Shown here: in pieces, positions 1-6,943 of the stretch
How the letters are laid out: every line of letters begins with the position of its first letter
How positions within the stretch are numbered: position 1 is the stretch's first letter
Origin: Candidatus Arcticimaribacter sp.
GTDB taxonomy: Bacteria > Bacteroidota > Bacteroidia > Flavobacteriales > Flavobacteriaceae
Assembly: GCA_011526275.1 (NCBI GenBank)
Contig: WTJP01000166.1
Coordinates: 20,899 to 41,095 of the forward strand
Direction: 5' to 3'
Length of the DNA stretch: 20,197 nt
Notes under the pieces: generated by a model
The model's input: the letters and a program-made list of their open reading frames with translations, nothing else
The model's database searches: none
What the model was told of the DNA's origin: nothing
Position numbers and translations under genes: made by a program

Positions 1-200
1 GCAATAATGCCACTCATGGCGCTTTTTACCCCAAACTTTCGCGCTTCATAGCTAGCAGCTGCCACTACCCCACGAGACCCACCTCCTCCCACTGCAATGG
101 GTTTGTTGCGCAAATCAGGGTTGTCCAGTTGTTCCACCGAAGCGAAAAAGGCATCCATGTCCACATGAATTATTTTCCGTTCCAATACTGCCTGCTCCAT
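1..200 (-). CDS. dinB: DNA polymerase IV, N-terminal fragment (cut by window edge)
   Basis: Translesion Y-family DNA polymerase that copies damaged templates with low fidelity. Translating the minus strand from the ATG at 200 gives 66 complete codons that run off the left edge. Residues 11-23 hold HVDMDAFFASVEQ, the first palm motif with the metal-binding aspartate, followed by NPDLRNKPIAVGG and then YEARKFGVKSAM, all characteristic of DinB N-termini. The rest of the protein (fingers, thumb, little finger) lies outside the window. The gene is divergent from the CYTH gene, with only 40 bases between the start codons. A weak TAnnTTTG-like box (TAATTTTA, minus strand, 205-212) lies just upstream. 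Family assignment is firm; whether the gene is intact cannot be seen. Confidence 0.93.
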   Translation of the reverse strand, partial: MEQAVLERKIIHVDMDAFFASVEQLDNPDLRNKPIAVGGGGSRGVVAAASYEARKFGVKSAMSGII

Positions 201-240
201 AGGCTAAAATTACATATCTTCTAGCCGTAAAAAAATCTTA

Positions 241-711
241 ATGATTGAAATAGAACGCAAATTTTTAGTTCACTCCACCGAGTTTATTCAGGCGGCTAGC
301 CAGCACTACCGCATTGAACAAGGCTATCTTTCTAAAGACCCAGCCCGCACCGTGCGGGTGAGAATTAAAAACGATAAAAGTTTTATTACCGTTAAAGGAG
401 CTTCCAGTGCCTCGGGCATGAGCCGGTATGAATGGGAGAAAGAGATTCCTTTAGAAGAAGGAAAAGCACTACTGCAACTTGCGCTTCCCACAGTAATTCA
501 AAAAATACGTTATGAAATAAAGCACCAAACTTTCCTTTTTGAAGTAGATGTGTTTGAAGGACAACACCAAGGGTTAATTTTAGCAGAAGTAGAATTGGAA
601 GATGAAAATGTAGAACTGAATTTACCCGAGTGGATAGGGGAAGAAGTTACAGGGGACCCTCGCTTCTACAATGTATCATTATCCTCGATGGAGGAAAAAA
701 AGTCAACATAA
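241..711 (+). CDS. CYTH domain protein (triphosphate tunnel metalloenzyme)
   Basis: The 156-residue protein is a single CYTH domain, the fold shared by class IV adenylate cyclases, thiamine triphosphatases and inorganic tripolyphosphatases. The signature ExExK is present at the N-terminus (E3, E5, K7 in IEIERKFLV). The tunnel-lining basic residues follow (R39, R41, K43, K52, then K88 and R90), and acidic pairs that bind metal appear at E64/E66, E101/D103 and E116/E118. Short one-domain members of this length are mostly inorganic tripolyphosphatases, so triphosphate hydrolysis is more likely than cAMP synthesis; that is inference. Many databases label these proteins adenylate cyclase. The ATG at 241 is the natural start because the signature begins two residues later. 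The 3' end overlaps a minus-strand regulator gene by 46 bases. Confidence 0.9.
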   Translation: MIEIERKFLVHSTEFIQAASQHYRIEQGYLSKDPARTVRVRIKNDKSFITVKGASSASGMSRYEWEKEIPLEEGKALLQLALPTVIQKIRYEIKHQTFLFEVDVFEGQHQGLILAEVELEDENVELNLPEWIGEEVTGDPRFYNVSLSSMEEKKST

Positions 712-920
712 CTCATTTGGTGAATTTGCAAGACTCTATGAAGACTTTTAAGCGTGCAATTGGTTCCACGCTCCATTTTCCAGTATTGAATACGACTCAA
801 ACTGTTCTCCCACGCAAAAACCTCATAGCTTTTATACCCAGCAGCAATACGTAATTCCCTTAATTTTTTGCCTATTTCCTCTACAGATGTGTCGAAATCG
901 TTGGGCGCCTTACTAGCCAT
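666..920 (-). CDS. Small helix-turn-helix (XRE-like) transcriptional regulator
   Basis: An 84-residue protein consisting of almost nothing but a Cro/C1-type DNA-binding domain, roughly residues 14-75. IGKKLRELRIAAGY marks helix 1, YEVFAWENSLSRIQYWKMERG covers the helix-turn-helix and recognition helix, and the end SLHRVLQIHQMSYVDFF is the usual closing helix pair. Small regulators of this shape are common in Bacteroidota; their targets are mostly unknown. There is no ligand-binding or dimerisation extension, so it may work as a simple repressor or antitoxin-like factor, but no toxin gene is adjacent. The coding end overlaps the convergent CYTH gene by 46 bases. The 85 bases upstream contain an imperfect inverted repeat that could be its own operator. 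Confidence 0.8.
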   Translation of the reverse strand: MASKAPNDFDTSVEEIGKKLRELRIAAGYKSYEVFAWENSLSRIQYWKMERGTNCTLKSLHRVLQIHQMSYVDFFSSIEDNDTL

Positions 921-942
921 AAAAGCATTAATAATTAGTGTC

Positions 943-960
943 TTGTCTCTTAAACAAAGA
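943..960. repeat. Imperfect inverted repeat upstream of the HTH gene, possible operator
   Basis: On the plus strand, TTGT and ACAA half-sites with short flanks are separated by a few bases (around TTGTCTCTTAAACAAAGA), 23-40 bases upstream of the HTH start codon. A single autoregulatory site is a common arrangement for such regulators. The symmetry is short and imperfect in AT-rich sequence, so chance is a real possibility. Confidence 0.2.
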
Positions 961-1005
961 ACACCATAAAGCAGCCAATTACTTACATCTTTACGTATGT
1001 ATATT

Positions 1006-1308
1006 TTAGTTAAATGAGTCGAGTACTTTACAGATTTTCAGGTTATAAGAAGCATACCATTTGGACTTCCCCAAGGCTTTGGCTTTGCTATGCTCGGCAT
1101 TTTTACGCCAAAGGTCAATGGCGTCTAACGACGCCCAATAGGATATAGTAATTCCAATCTCAGCACGAGCACTGTCCATACCCAAAAAGCCGGGTTGCTC
1201 TTGGGCCAATTCCTCCATCTTTTTTGCCATTTCAACATAGCCCTCTTGCTGATCGCTTAAAGTAGTGGTAAAAATAACGGCATAATAGGGAGGATCGTGC
1301 TTAGTCAT
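1006..1308 (-). CDS. Antibiotic biosynthesis monooxygenase (ABM) fold protein
   Basis: About 100 residues with the dimeric alpha/beta barrel (ABM) pattern: a first strand YYAVIFTTT, an amphipathic helix containing MAKKMEELAQEQPGFLGMDSAR, a second strand pair ITISYWASLDAIDLWRKNAEH, and a final YASYNLKICKV strand. PGFLGM followed by a YW pair and WR...H is typical of the family. Members range from quinol monooxygenases to heme degraders and many have no known substrate, so no reaction is assigned. I chose the ATG at 1308 rather than the upstream one at 1344: it starts right before the fold and gives an 8-base overlap (ATGACTAA) with the stop of the preceding asparaginase gene, which implies translational coupling. 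The upstream choice would add 12 residues lying inside that gene. Confidence 0.78.
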   Translation of the reverse strand: MTKHDPPYYAVIFTTTLSDQQEGYVEMAKKMEELAQEQPGFLGMDSARAEIGITISYWASLDAIDLWRKNAEHSKAKALGKSKWYASYNLKICKVLDSFN

Positions 1309-2320
1309 CTTTATAAATTCGAATAGTTTGTTTGCCTTGGGCATTCATGTGTGCGCGGTACATTCCAGCAGTATTGAACTCCATGGCTACATTCCCTTGG
1401 CGATCGAGAACAATTACGCCCCCGTCTCCCCCAAGATCAGCCACTTTCTGTAAGACCATTTTGGCTGCGGTTTTAATGTCTAAGCCTTTGTATTCAACCA
1501 AAGCTGCAATGTCGTGCGCGACTACAGAGCGGATAAAAAACTCTCCCCAGCCCGTGGCTGAAACGCCACAGCTGTTGTTGTTGGCATAGGTTCCTGCACC
1601 AATAATGGGTGCATCGCCTATGCGGTCCCATTTCTTGTTGGTCATTCCCCCGGTGGAAGTTCCTGCGGCTAAATTCCCCGCTTTATCTAGGGCTACACAA
1701 CCCACCGTACCAAATTTACTATCGCGAATAAACGGATCGTAAAACGATACTTTACTGGCTTCTCTTTCCTGCACCCGCTTCAATGCATTTTTGCGACGTT
1801 CAGTGATAAAGTAATTATTCGGCACCGTATCCAAACCTAAGGAAGCTGCAAAAGCATCAGCTCCTTTCCCTGAAAGCATCACATGGGGAGATTGCTCCAT
1901 CACCGCAATAGCCGTTGTAATGGGGTTTTTAATGTGTTGAACACCGGAAATTGCTCCTGCGTTTAAGTTTTTCCCCTCCATAAATGAAGCGTCTAGCGAG
2001 GCATGTCCCTCTGCCGTTAATACAGCCCCCTTCCCAGCGTTGAACAAGGGGGAGTCTTCCATTACATGTATGGTTTTCTCTACCGCTTCTTGGCTTGTAC
2101 CTCCAGCCTTTAATATGCTATGCCCTACCTCAACAGCTTCAGCTAACACCTTGCGGTATTCCTTTTCCAATTCTGGGGTCATGTTCTCTTTTAAAATAGT
2201 CCCTGCTCCCCCGTGAATCACAATCCCAAAAGGCGGTTCCTGTGGTTGCTTGGGCTGATCTTGTACTTGTTCACATTGGATGAATAAAACAGCAAGAAAT
2301 AAGAAGAGATATCGCATCAT
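1301..2320 (-). CDS. Isoaspartyl peptidase / plant-type L-asparaginase, exported
   Basis: N-terminal nucleophile hydrolase that cleaves isoaspartyl dipeptides and L-asparagine. The 339-residue precursor should self-cleave between G204 and T205 in KFGTVGCVALD, making T205 the nucleophile. Other family residues are visible: HGGAGT at 36-41, NAGKGAV at 94-100, TSTGG at 221-225, R233 and D236 in WDRIGDAP, and T256 in SATGWGE. Unlike the cytoplasmic E. coli enzyme it carries a hydrophobic N-terminus followed by Cys16 (LFIQC) and a Gln/Pro-rich linker, which suggests export and possibly lipid anchoring, although Gln at -1 is a poor lipobox. It overlaps the ABM gene by 8 bases and is divergent from the aldehyde dehydrogenase. 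Two ATG codons in tandem (2320, 2317) make the exact start uncertain by one residue. Confidence 0.93.
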   Translation of the reverse strand: MMRYLFLFLAVLFIQCEQVQDQPKQPQEPPFGIVIHGGAGTILKENMTPELEKEYRKVLAEAVEVGHSILKAGGTSQEAVEKTIHVMEDSPLFNAGKGAVLTAEGHASLDASFMEGKNLNAGAISGVQHIKNPITTAIAVMEQSPHVMLSGKGADAFAASLGLDTVPNNYFITERRKNALKRVQEREASKVSFYDPFIRDSKFGTVGCVALDKAGNLAAGTSTGGMTNKKWDRIGDAPIIGAGTYANNNSCGVSATGWGEFFIRSVVAHDIAALVEYKGLDIKTAAKMVLQKVADLGGDGGVIVLDRQGNVAMEFNTAGMYRAHMNAQGKQTIRIYKDD

Positions 2321-2380
2321 TGTAATTTGTTTAGACCACTAAGGTAAAAAACTAAATGACACCCCAAAGAAGTGGCATTC

Positions 2381-2412
2381 TTTGGACAAGAATAGACAAT
2401 GCAGTACTTTTA
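2381..2412 (+). promoter_or_regulatory. Candidate Bacteroidota-type promoter for the aldehyde dehydrogenase
   Basis: TTTG at 2381-2384 and TACTTTTA at 2405-2412 resemble the -33 and -7 elements (TTTG and TAnnTTTG) used by the Bacteroidota primary sigma factor, with a 20-base spacer that fits the usual range. Transcription would start near 2416-2420, just ahead of the ATG at 2430. This supports that ATG over the TTG at 2382, which would lie inside the -33 box. One base of the -7 element deviates from consensus. Confidence 0.35.
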
Positions 2413-2429
2413 ATTCAAAGCTAGAAAAT

Positions 2430-3959
2430 ATGATTGCAGCTCTTTTAAAAGAACTCGGCCTTGAAGCAGAAGCTTTAGGTGGTTCTACCGGCCTTGAACA
2501 TTTTGGAAGTGGGGAATCCATTTCCTCATTTTCTCCAGTTGACGGAAAAACAATTGGTCAAGTTTCTACCATAACGGTAGAAGAGTACGACCGTTGTATC
2601 GACCAAGCCCATGAGGCCTTTCTCGCCTTTCGTAAAATTCCAGCGCCCAAAAGGGGTGAAATGGTTCGTCAATTGGGCGAAGCTTTGCGGGAAAAGAAAA
2701 ATGCACTGGGTCAATTGGTCTCTTATGAAATGGGGAAATCCTTACAAGAAGGCCTAGGAGAAGTGCAAGAAATGATTGACATCTGCGATTTTGCCGTGGG
2801 TCTATCGCGTCAATTGCACGGCTTGACCATGCATTCCGAGCGACCAAATCATCGCATGTATGAACAATATCACCCGCTGGGCATAGTGGGGATTATCTCT
2901 GCCTTCAACTTCCCGGTCGCGGTGTGGAGTTGGAACACGGCTTTGGCATGGATTTGCGGCGATGTTTGCGTGTGGAAGCCAAGTGAAAAAACCCCCTTTT
3001 GCGCCCTTGCTTGTCAAAAGATTGCCGCAGCTGTTTTTGCCGCAAATGGACTCCCCGAAGGGATTTCTTGCTTAATCAACGGCGATGCAGAAGTAGGGAA
3101 ATGGCTGGCAGAAGATCACCGCATTCCCCTAGTTTCTGCCACGGGATCCATCCCAATGGGGCGCAGTGTAGCCCAAACGGTGGCAGCACGACTAGGAAAA
3201 TCATTACTTGAATTGGGCGGCAATAATGCAATAATTGTCACCCCTTCGGCCAACATAAAAACCACCATCATGGGAACGGTCTTTGGCGCAGTGGGAACCG
3301 CTGGTCAACGCTGTACCTCCACCCGACGTCTTATTGTTCATGAAAGTGTATATGACCAAATTAAAAACGGCCTTAAACAAGCCTACGGGCAACTTAAAAT
3401 TGGGAATCCTTTGGATGAAAACAACCATATGGGTCCTTTGATTGATAAAGCCGCTGTAGCACAATATACCCAAGCGCAGCAAGCTGTGGAAGAACAAGGA
3501 GGTCAATGGGTGGTAAAAGGAAATATTTGTGCAGGAGAAGGCTTTGAAAGTGGCTGTTATGTACAACCTTCTATCGCTGAAATTGACGCCGATGCTGCCA
3601 TTGTGCAAACCGAAACCTTTGCCCCTTTGCTCTACCTAATCAAATATGAAGGTGGGGTAGAAAATGCCATCGAAATACAAAATGATGTGCGTCAAGGGCT
3701 TTCTTCCGCCATCATAACACAAAATCTGCAAGAATCGGAAACCTTCCTTTCACACTGGGGGAGTGACTGCGGAATTGCCAATGTCAATATTGGCACCTCA
3801 GGAGCCGAGATTGGGGGAGCTTTTGGCGGAGAAAAAGAAACCGGGGGTGGTCGTGAAAGTGGCTCGGATGCTTGGAAAGTTTATATGAGACGACAAACCA
3901 ACACCCTCAACTTCTCTGACGATTTACCTTTAGCACAGGGCATCAATTTTGATTTATAA
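2430..3959 (+). CDS. ALDH7-type aldehyde dehydrogenase (probable alpha-aminoadipic semialdehyde dehydrogenase)
   Basis: NAD-dependent oxidation of an aldehyde to its acid. Subfamily features point to the antiquitin/ALDH7 group, whose usual substrate is alpha-aminoadipate semialdehyde in lysine breakdown. Counting from the ATG at 2430 (509 residues), the general base is E261 in LLELGGNN and the nucleophile is C295 in TAGQRCTSTRR. The cofactor region has FNFPVAVWSWN and WKPSEKTP, and the C-terminus has GGEKETGGGRESGSD, a strong ALDH7 mark. An in-frame TTG at 2382 would add 16 residues. I prefer the ATG because the conserved N-terminus (LLKELGLEAE, STGL..FGSGE) begins immediately after it and a promoter-like sequence covers the earlier codon. 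Substrate is inferred from subfamily only; no other lysine-degradation gene is in the window. Confidence 0.93.
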   Translation: MIAALLKELGLEAEALGGSTGLEHFGSGESISSFSPVDGKTIGQVSTITVEEYDRCIDQAHEAFLAFRKIPAPKRGEMVRQLGEALREKKNALGQLVSYEMGKSLQEGLGEVQEMIDICDFAVGLSRQLHGLTMHSERPNHRMYEQYHPLGIVGIISAFNFPVAVWSWNTALAWICGDVCVWKPSEKTPFCALACQKIAAAVFAANGLPEGISCLINGDAEVGKWLAEDHRIPLVSATGSIPMGRSVAQTVAARLGKSLLELGGNNAIIVTPSANIKTTIMGTVFGAVGTAGQRCTSTRRLIVHESVYDQIKNGLKQAYGQLKIGNPLDENNHMGPLIDKAAVAQYTQAQQAVEEQGGQWVVKGNICAGEGFESGCYVQPSIAEIDADAAIVQTETFAPLLYLIKYEGGVENAIEIQNDVRQGLSSAIITQNLQESETFLSHWGSDCGIANVNIGTSGAEIGGAFGGEKETGGGRESGSDAWKVYMRRQTNTLNFSDDLPLAQGINFDL

Positions 3960-3997
3960 GAACGGAAAATTGTATCTTCACCAAAAATAAGAAACCT

Positions 3998-4435
3998 ATG
4001 TATTCTGCTTTAAAAACTGTTCATTCGTATTGGGCTTATTTGGCCCTCGCCATTTTAATCCTTGCCAGCGTCAATGCATTGTTAGGCATGCGCGGAAATA
4101 AGGCCTTTTCAGCCCGTGACTTGCGTATTTCCCTATTCGGTTTAATCTTTTCCCACGTGCAACTTTTGGTGGGCTTAATTTTATATTTTGTTTCTCCTTG
4201 GTTTGACCAATGGAGCGCACTAGGGGTTGGCGGCGTTATGAAAGACGCACAAGCACGTTTGTACTTAGTGGAACACCCCTTTACCAATATCATCGCTATT
4301 CTACTCATTACCATGGGTTGGTCGATGCACAAGCGCCAAGCCGAGGACGGAAAAAAATTCTCTCGCATTGGGATTTTCTATACCCTTGGACTCGTTTTGC
4401 TCTTGTCGCGCATCCCTTGGGACGCTTGGTTATAA
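3998..4435 (+). CDS. Small four-helix membrane protein of the Bacteroidota 'cytochrome B'-like family
   Basis: A 145-residue integral membrane protein with four predicted segments at about residues 10-30, 45-66, 92-108 and 124-139. Conserved-looking features are H9 before segment 1, H53 within segment 2, H93 at the start of segment 3, MKDAQARLYLVEH between segments 2 and 3, and the end SRIPW. Homologues in Bacteroidota are often auto-labelled cytochrome B, presumably because of the histidines and four-helix plan, but heme binding has not been shown as far as I know. It sits 38 bases after the aldehyde dehydrogenase and 13 bases before gpsA on the same strand, so it probably shares a transcript with gpsA. 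Function unknown. Confidence 0.82.
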   Translation: MYSALKTVHSYWAYLALAILILASVNALLGMRGNKAFSARDLRISLFGLIFSHVQLLVGLILYFVSPWFDQWSALGVGGVMKDAQARLYLVEHPFTNIIAILLITMGWSMHKRQAEDGKKFSRIGIFYTLGLVLLLSRIPWDAWL

Positions 4436-4448
4436 TTAAATTCCCTTC

Positions 4449-5483
4449 ATGATTGCACAACCCCAGAAAGCAATCCGCAATCGCATTCTAAAAACCACAA
4501 AGAAAGTAGCTGTTCTTGGCGGAGGCAGCTGGGCGACTGCATTGGTGAAGTTACTCACCGAGAACAAGCGCAATGTATTGTGGTACATGCGCAACGAACA
4601 AGCTATTGAGCAATTACAAAAGTGGGGACGCAACCCCCACTATTTACCCGGAGCACAGCTCAAGAAAAAAAGACTCAGCCTTAGCAACGACCTCAACAGC
4701 ATCGTCGAAGCTGCTGATCTTGTTATTTTGTGTATCCCCGCTGCATTTCTTGACGGGGAACTACAAAAGCTCAAACAGGGATTAAAAGATAAAATTGTGG
4801 TCTCAGCCGTTAAAGGGGTGATTCCAGAAAACCTGCAAATTGTGGGCGACTACCTTCACAATCAATGGCAAGTCCCTTATGAACAAATTGGGGTAATTGC
4901 AGGACCCAGCCATGCCGAAGAGGTCGCCATGGAAAAACTCTCCTACCTCACCATTGCCTGCCAAGATAAAAAACAAGCGGAATTTATCGCTTCCCTCCTT
5001 TCCACCAGCTATGTGCGCACCAAAGTCTCCAACGATATCTTTGGCACTGAATATGCCGCCATGCTAAAAAACATCTACGCCATTGCCGCTGGAATTGCGC
5101 ACGGCCTAGGCTATGGCGATAATTTTCAAAGTGTTTTGATGAGCAACGCCATCCGCGAGATGAAACGCTACATCCGCAACGTACATAAACTCAAACGCAA
5201 CATCAACAACTCGGCCTATTTGGGTGACTTGTTGGTCACGGGTTATTCTGTTTTTAGCCGTAACCGCACCTTTGGGAATTTTATTGGAAAAGGCTATACC
5301 GTTACTGCTGCACAGGCGGAGATGAAAATGGTAGCCGAAGGGTATTACGCTACTAAATCAGCGAAATTATTGGGCATTAATTTTAAAACACGCACCCCCA
5401 TTATCGATGCAGTCTATGCCGTGTTATATGAAAACCAAGCCCCCAATAAGGTGTTTTTGGGTTTGAGTAAAAAATTGGACTAA
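4449..5483 (+). CDS. gpsA: NAD(P)-dependent glycerol-3-phosphate dehydrogenase
   Basis: Reduces dihydroxyacetone phosphate to sn-glycerol 3-phosphate, the backbone for phospholipid synthesis, in the cytoplasm. The Rossmann nucleotide-binding loop is AVLGGGSWATAL (residues 21-32). The second cofactor/substrate region has K122 in SAVKGV and GPSHAEE at 152-158. Catalytic K207 lies in YAAMLKNIYAIAAG, D260 in LGDLLVT, and the phosphate-binding SRNR is at 270-273. Length (344) is slightly above the usual 330-335 because about 17 residues precede the first beta strand. A later internal start is possible, but the ATG at 4449 is the first codon after the membrane-protein gene. Its stop codon overlaps that of convergent pheS by 4 bases. 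Confidence 0.96.
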   Translation: MIAQPQKAIRNRILKTTKKVAVLGGGSWATALVKLLTENKRNVLWYMRNEQAIEQLQKWGRNPHYLPGAQLKKKRLSLSNDLNSIVEAADLVILCIPAAFLDGELQKLKQGLKDKIVVSAVKGVIPENLQIVGDYLHNQWQVPYEQIGVIAGPSHAEEVAMEKLSYLTIACQDKKQAEFIASLLSTSYVRTKVSNDIFGTEYAAMLKNIYAIAAGIAHGLGYGDNFQSVLMSNAIREMKRYIRNVHKLKRNINNSAYLGDLLVTGYSVFSRNRTFGNFIGKGYTVTAAQAEMKMVAEGYYATKSAKLLGINFKTRTPIIDAVYAVLYENQAPNKVFLGLSKKLD

Positions 5484-6496
5484 AGCGTCGATTTAAATTG
5501 CTCTAAGAAACGGAAGTCGTTCTCAAAGAACATACGAATGTCTCCCACTTGATAAAGTAACATGGCGATACGTTCGATACCCATACCAAAAGCGAAACCA
5601 GAATATTCTTTTGGGTCAATTCCACAGTTGGTTAAAACATTAGGATCAACCATACCACAGCCCATGATTTCCAACCAGCCGGTACCCTTGGTAATACGGT
5701 AATCGACTTCGGTTTCTAAGCCCCAGTAAATATCCACTTCGGCACTGGGTTCCGTGAAGGGAAAATAAGACGGGCGCAAGCGAATCTTAGACTTTCCAAA
5801 CAAGGCTTTAGTGAAATACAAAAGGGTTTGCTTTAGGTCGGCAAAAGAAACATCTTTGTCGATGTACAGCCCTTCCACTTGATGGAAAATACAGTGCGCA
5901 CGCGCCGAGATGGCTTCATTGCGAAATACCCTCCCGGGCGAAATAGTACGAATGGGTGGGGTGTTGTTTTCCATATAGCGCACCTGTACCGAAGAGGTGT
6001 GGGTACGCAATAAAATATCGGGGTTGGTTTGTATAAAAAAGGTATCCTGCATATCGCGTGCAGGGTGGTATTCGGGTAGATTTAATGCAGTGAAGTTGTG
6101 CCAATCGTCTTCGATTTCGGGGCCTTCTGAAATGTTGTACCCAATTTGATTGAAGATCTCAACTATACGGTTTTTCACCAAGGTCAAAGGGTGTTGACTC
6201 CCTAATTGGGTAGGATACCCTGGGCGCGAGAGATCTAAGCCACTGGCGGTAGTATTTCCACCACTGGCTGCGGCTTTCAGGGTTTCCACCTTTTCTGCCA
6301 CTGCAGTTTTCAATTCGTTGAGCACCTGCCCATAGGCTTTCTTTTCCTCGTTTTTTACTTCGCGGAAAGCAGCAAAAAGTCCGTTTAAAATTCCTTTTTT
6401 ACCGGCGTATTTAATGCGAAATTCTTCCACCGCTTCTGGTGTAGTCGCATTGAATTGTTGCACGTCTTCCAGATGGGCTTTTACCTTGTCAATCAT
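5480..6496 (-). CDS. pheS: Phenylalanine-tRNA ligase, alpha subunit
   Basis: Catalytic alpha subunit of the heterotetrameric enzyme that charges tRNA-Phe. The 338 residues show the expected plan: an N-terminal coiled-coil arm that contacts tRNA (about 1-75), then the class II catalytic core. Visible marks are LPEYHPARDMQDTFF at 139-153, LRTHTSSVQ at 163-171, motif 2 FRNEAISARAHCIFHQVEGL at 191-210, and motif 3 GFAFGMGIERIAML at 300-313. Length is normal for the family. The beta subunit gene (pheT) is not adjacent, which is common in Bacteroidota. The start at 6496 is the only sensible ATG. It is preceded at 22 bases by a conserved small gene on the same strand, and its stop (TAG) shares 4 bases with the gpsA stop. 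Confidence 0.97.
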   Translation of the reverse strand: MIDKVKAHLEDVQQFNATTPEAVEEFRIKYAGKKGILNGLFAAFREVKNEEKKAYGQVLNELKTAVAEKVETLKAAASGGNTTASGLDLSRPGYPTQLGSQHPLTLVKNRIVEIFNQIGYNISEGPEIEDDWHNFTALNLPEYHPARDMQDTFFIQTNPDILLRTHTSSVQVRYMENNTPPIRTISPGRVFRNEAISARAHCIFHQVEGLYIDKDVSFADLKQTLLYFTKALFGKSKIRLRPSYFPFTEPSAEVDIYWGLETEVDYRITKGTGWLEIMGCGMVDPNVLTNCGIDPKEYSGFAFGMGIERIAMLLYQVGDIRMFFENDFRFLEQFKSTL

Positions 6497-6518
6497 GGGC
6501 GTAAAAATAAGAAATATC

Positions 6519-6884
6519 CTACTGAATCAACTCTTTTTCTAGGAAGTAATCCACGATAGCTTCTTTCATAAGAATGGTTTGTTCCCCGGGTTTGAGCACG
6601 GGTAATTCTTCCAGCAAAACAAAATGCGGCCAGCCATCGTCGTCGAAGTAATCAAAACGGTAATAGCCAAAGGGTTCTAAAACGGTGCAAATTCCAATAT
6701 GAATGATATTGACGTTGTCGTCTTTCTTAAAGCGGTCGTGAATTTTCCCCAACTCTTGCAGGCCGATCAAATAAAGCACCCCTTCCATTTCGAGTTCCTC
6801 TGCATCAGAAAAGTCGTCTGAAAGGCGTTGAATCAATTCTTCCCATCGCCGTTTAAGTTGTTCGTCGCGTGCGCTCATTTGCAT
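6519..6884 (-). CDS. Conserved small acidic protein of unknown function upstream of pheS
   Basis: I do not recognise a named family. The product is about 121 residues, soluble, acidic, with no signal peptide or membrane segment. A helical N-terminus (RDEQLKRRWEELIQRLSDDF) leads to a mixed alpha/beta region (GVLYLIGLQELGKI, NIIHIGICTVLEPFGYYRFDYFDDDGWPHF) and a C-terminal helix (KEAIVDYFLEKELIQ). The FDDDGWPHF stretch is likely a conserved surface loop. The reading frame is open back to an ATG at 6914, but a perfect TATATTTG box at 6889-6896 lies between it and the ATGs at 6884 and 6878, so I take one of the latter as start. It is 22 bases upstream of pheS and probably cotranscribed, but nothing links it to translation beyond position. 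Confidence 0.65.
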   Translation of the reverse strand: MQMSARDEQLKRRWEELIQRLSDDFSDAEELEMEGVLYLIGLQELGKIHDRFKKDDNVNIIHIGICTVLEPFGYYRFDYFDDDGWPHFVLLEELPVLKPGEQTILMKEAIVDYFLEKELIQ

Positions 6885-6888
6885 GGAA

Positions 6889-6896
6889 CAAATATA
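6889..6896 (-). promoter_or_regulatory. Candidate -7 promoter element for the small gene and pheS
   Basis: The minus strand reads TATATTTG, an exact match to the Bacteroidota -7 consensus TAnnTTTG. It lies 5 bases ahead of the ATG at 6884. A TTG about 15 bases further upstream is closer than the usual 17-23, so the -33 element is weak. If used, transcription would begin at or within a few bases of the start codon, giving an essentially leaderless mRNA or initiation at the ATG at 6878. Confidence 0.35.
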
Positions 6897-6931
6897 CCGA
6901 AACTGCCCGCACAACTCCCCGCATAAAGTAA

Positions 6932-6939
6932 TATCTTTA
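6932..6939 (+). promoter_or_regulatory. Candidate -7 element for the cvpA-family gene
   Basis: TATCTTTA differs from TAnnTTTG only in the last base and stands 4 bases before the ATG at 6944. No convincing -33 TTTG is seen at the right distance. It would be back to back with the minus-strand TATATTTG box about 35 bases away, making this a compact divergent promoter region. Confidence 0.22.
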
Positions 6940-6943
6940 GGCG

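Noticed and set aside
84..200. Truncated or mutated dinB
   Set aside because: The frame is open with intact motifs to the edge; it is cut only by the window boundary.
630..854. 74-residue plus-strand frame past the CYTH stop, as a frameshifted extension of the CYTH gene
   Set aside because: The CYTH domain is complete at residue 156, and the region downstream codes for the HTH protein on the other strand.
3204..3608. 134-residue minus-strand frame inside the aldehyde dehydrogenase gene
   Set aside because: The plus-strand frame encodes the catalytic core of the dehydrogenase with all key motifs; the reverse frame shows no recognisable domain.
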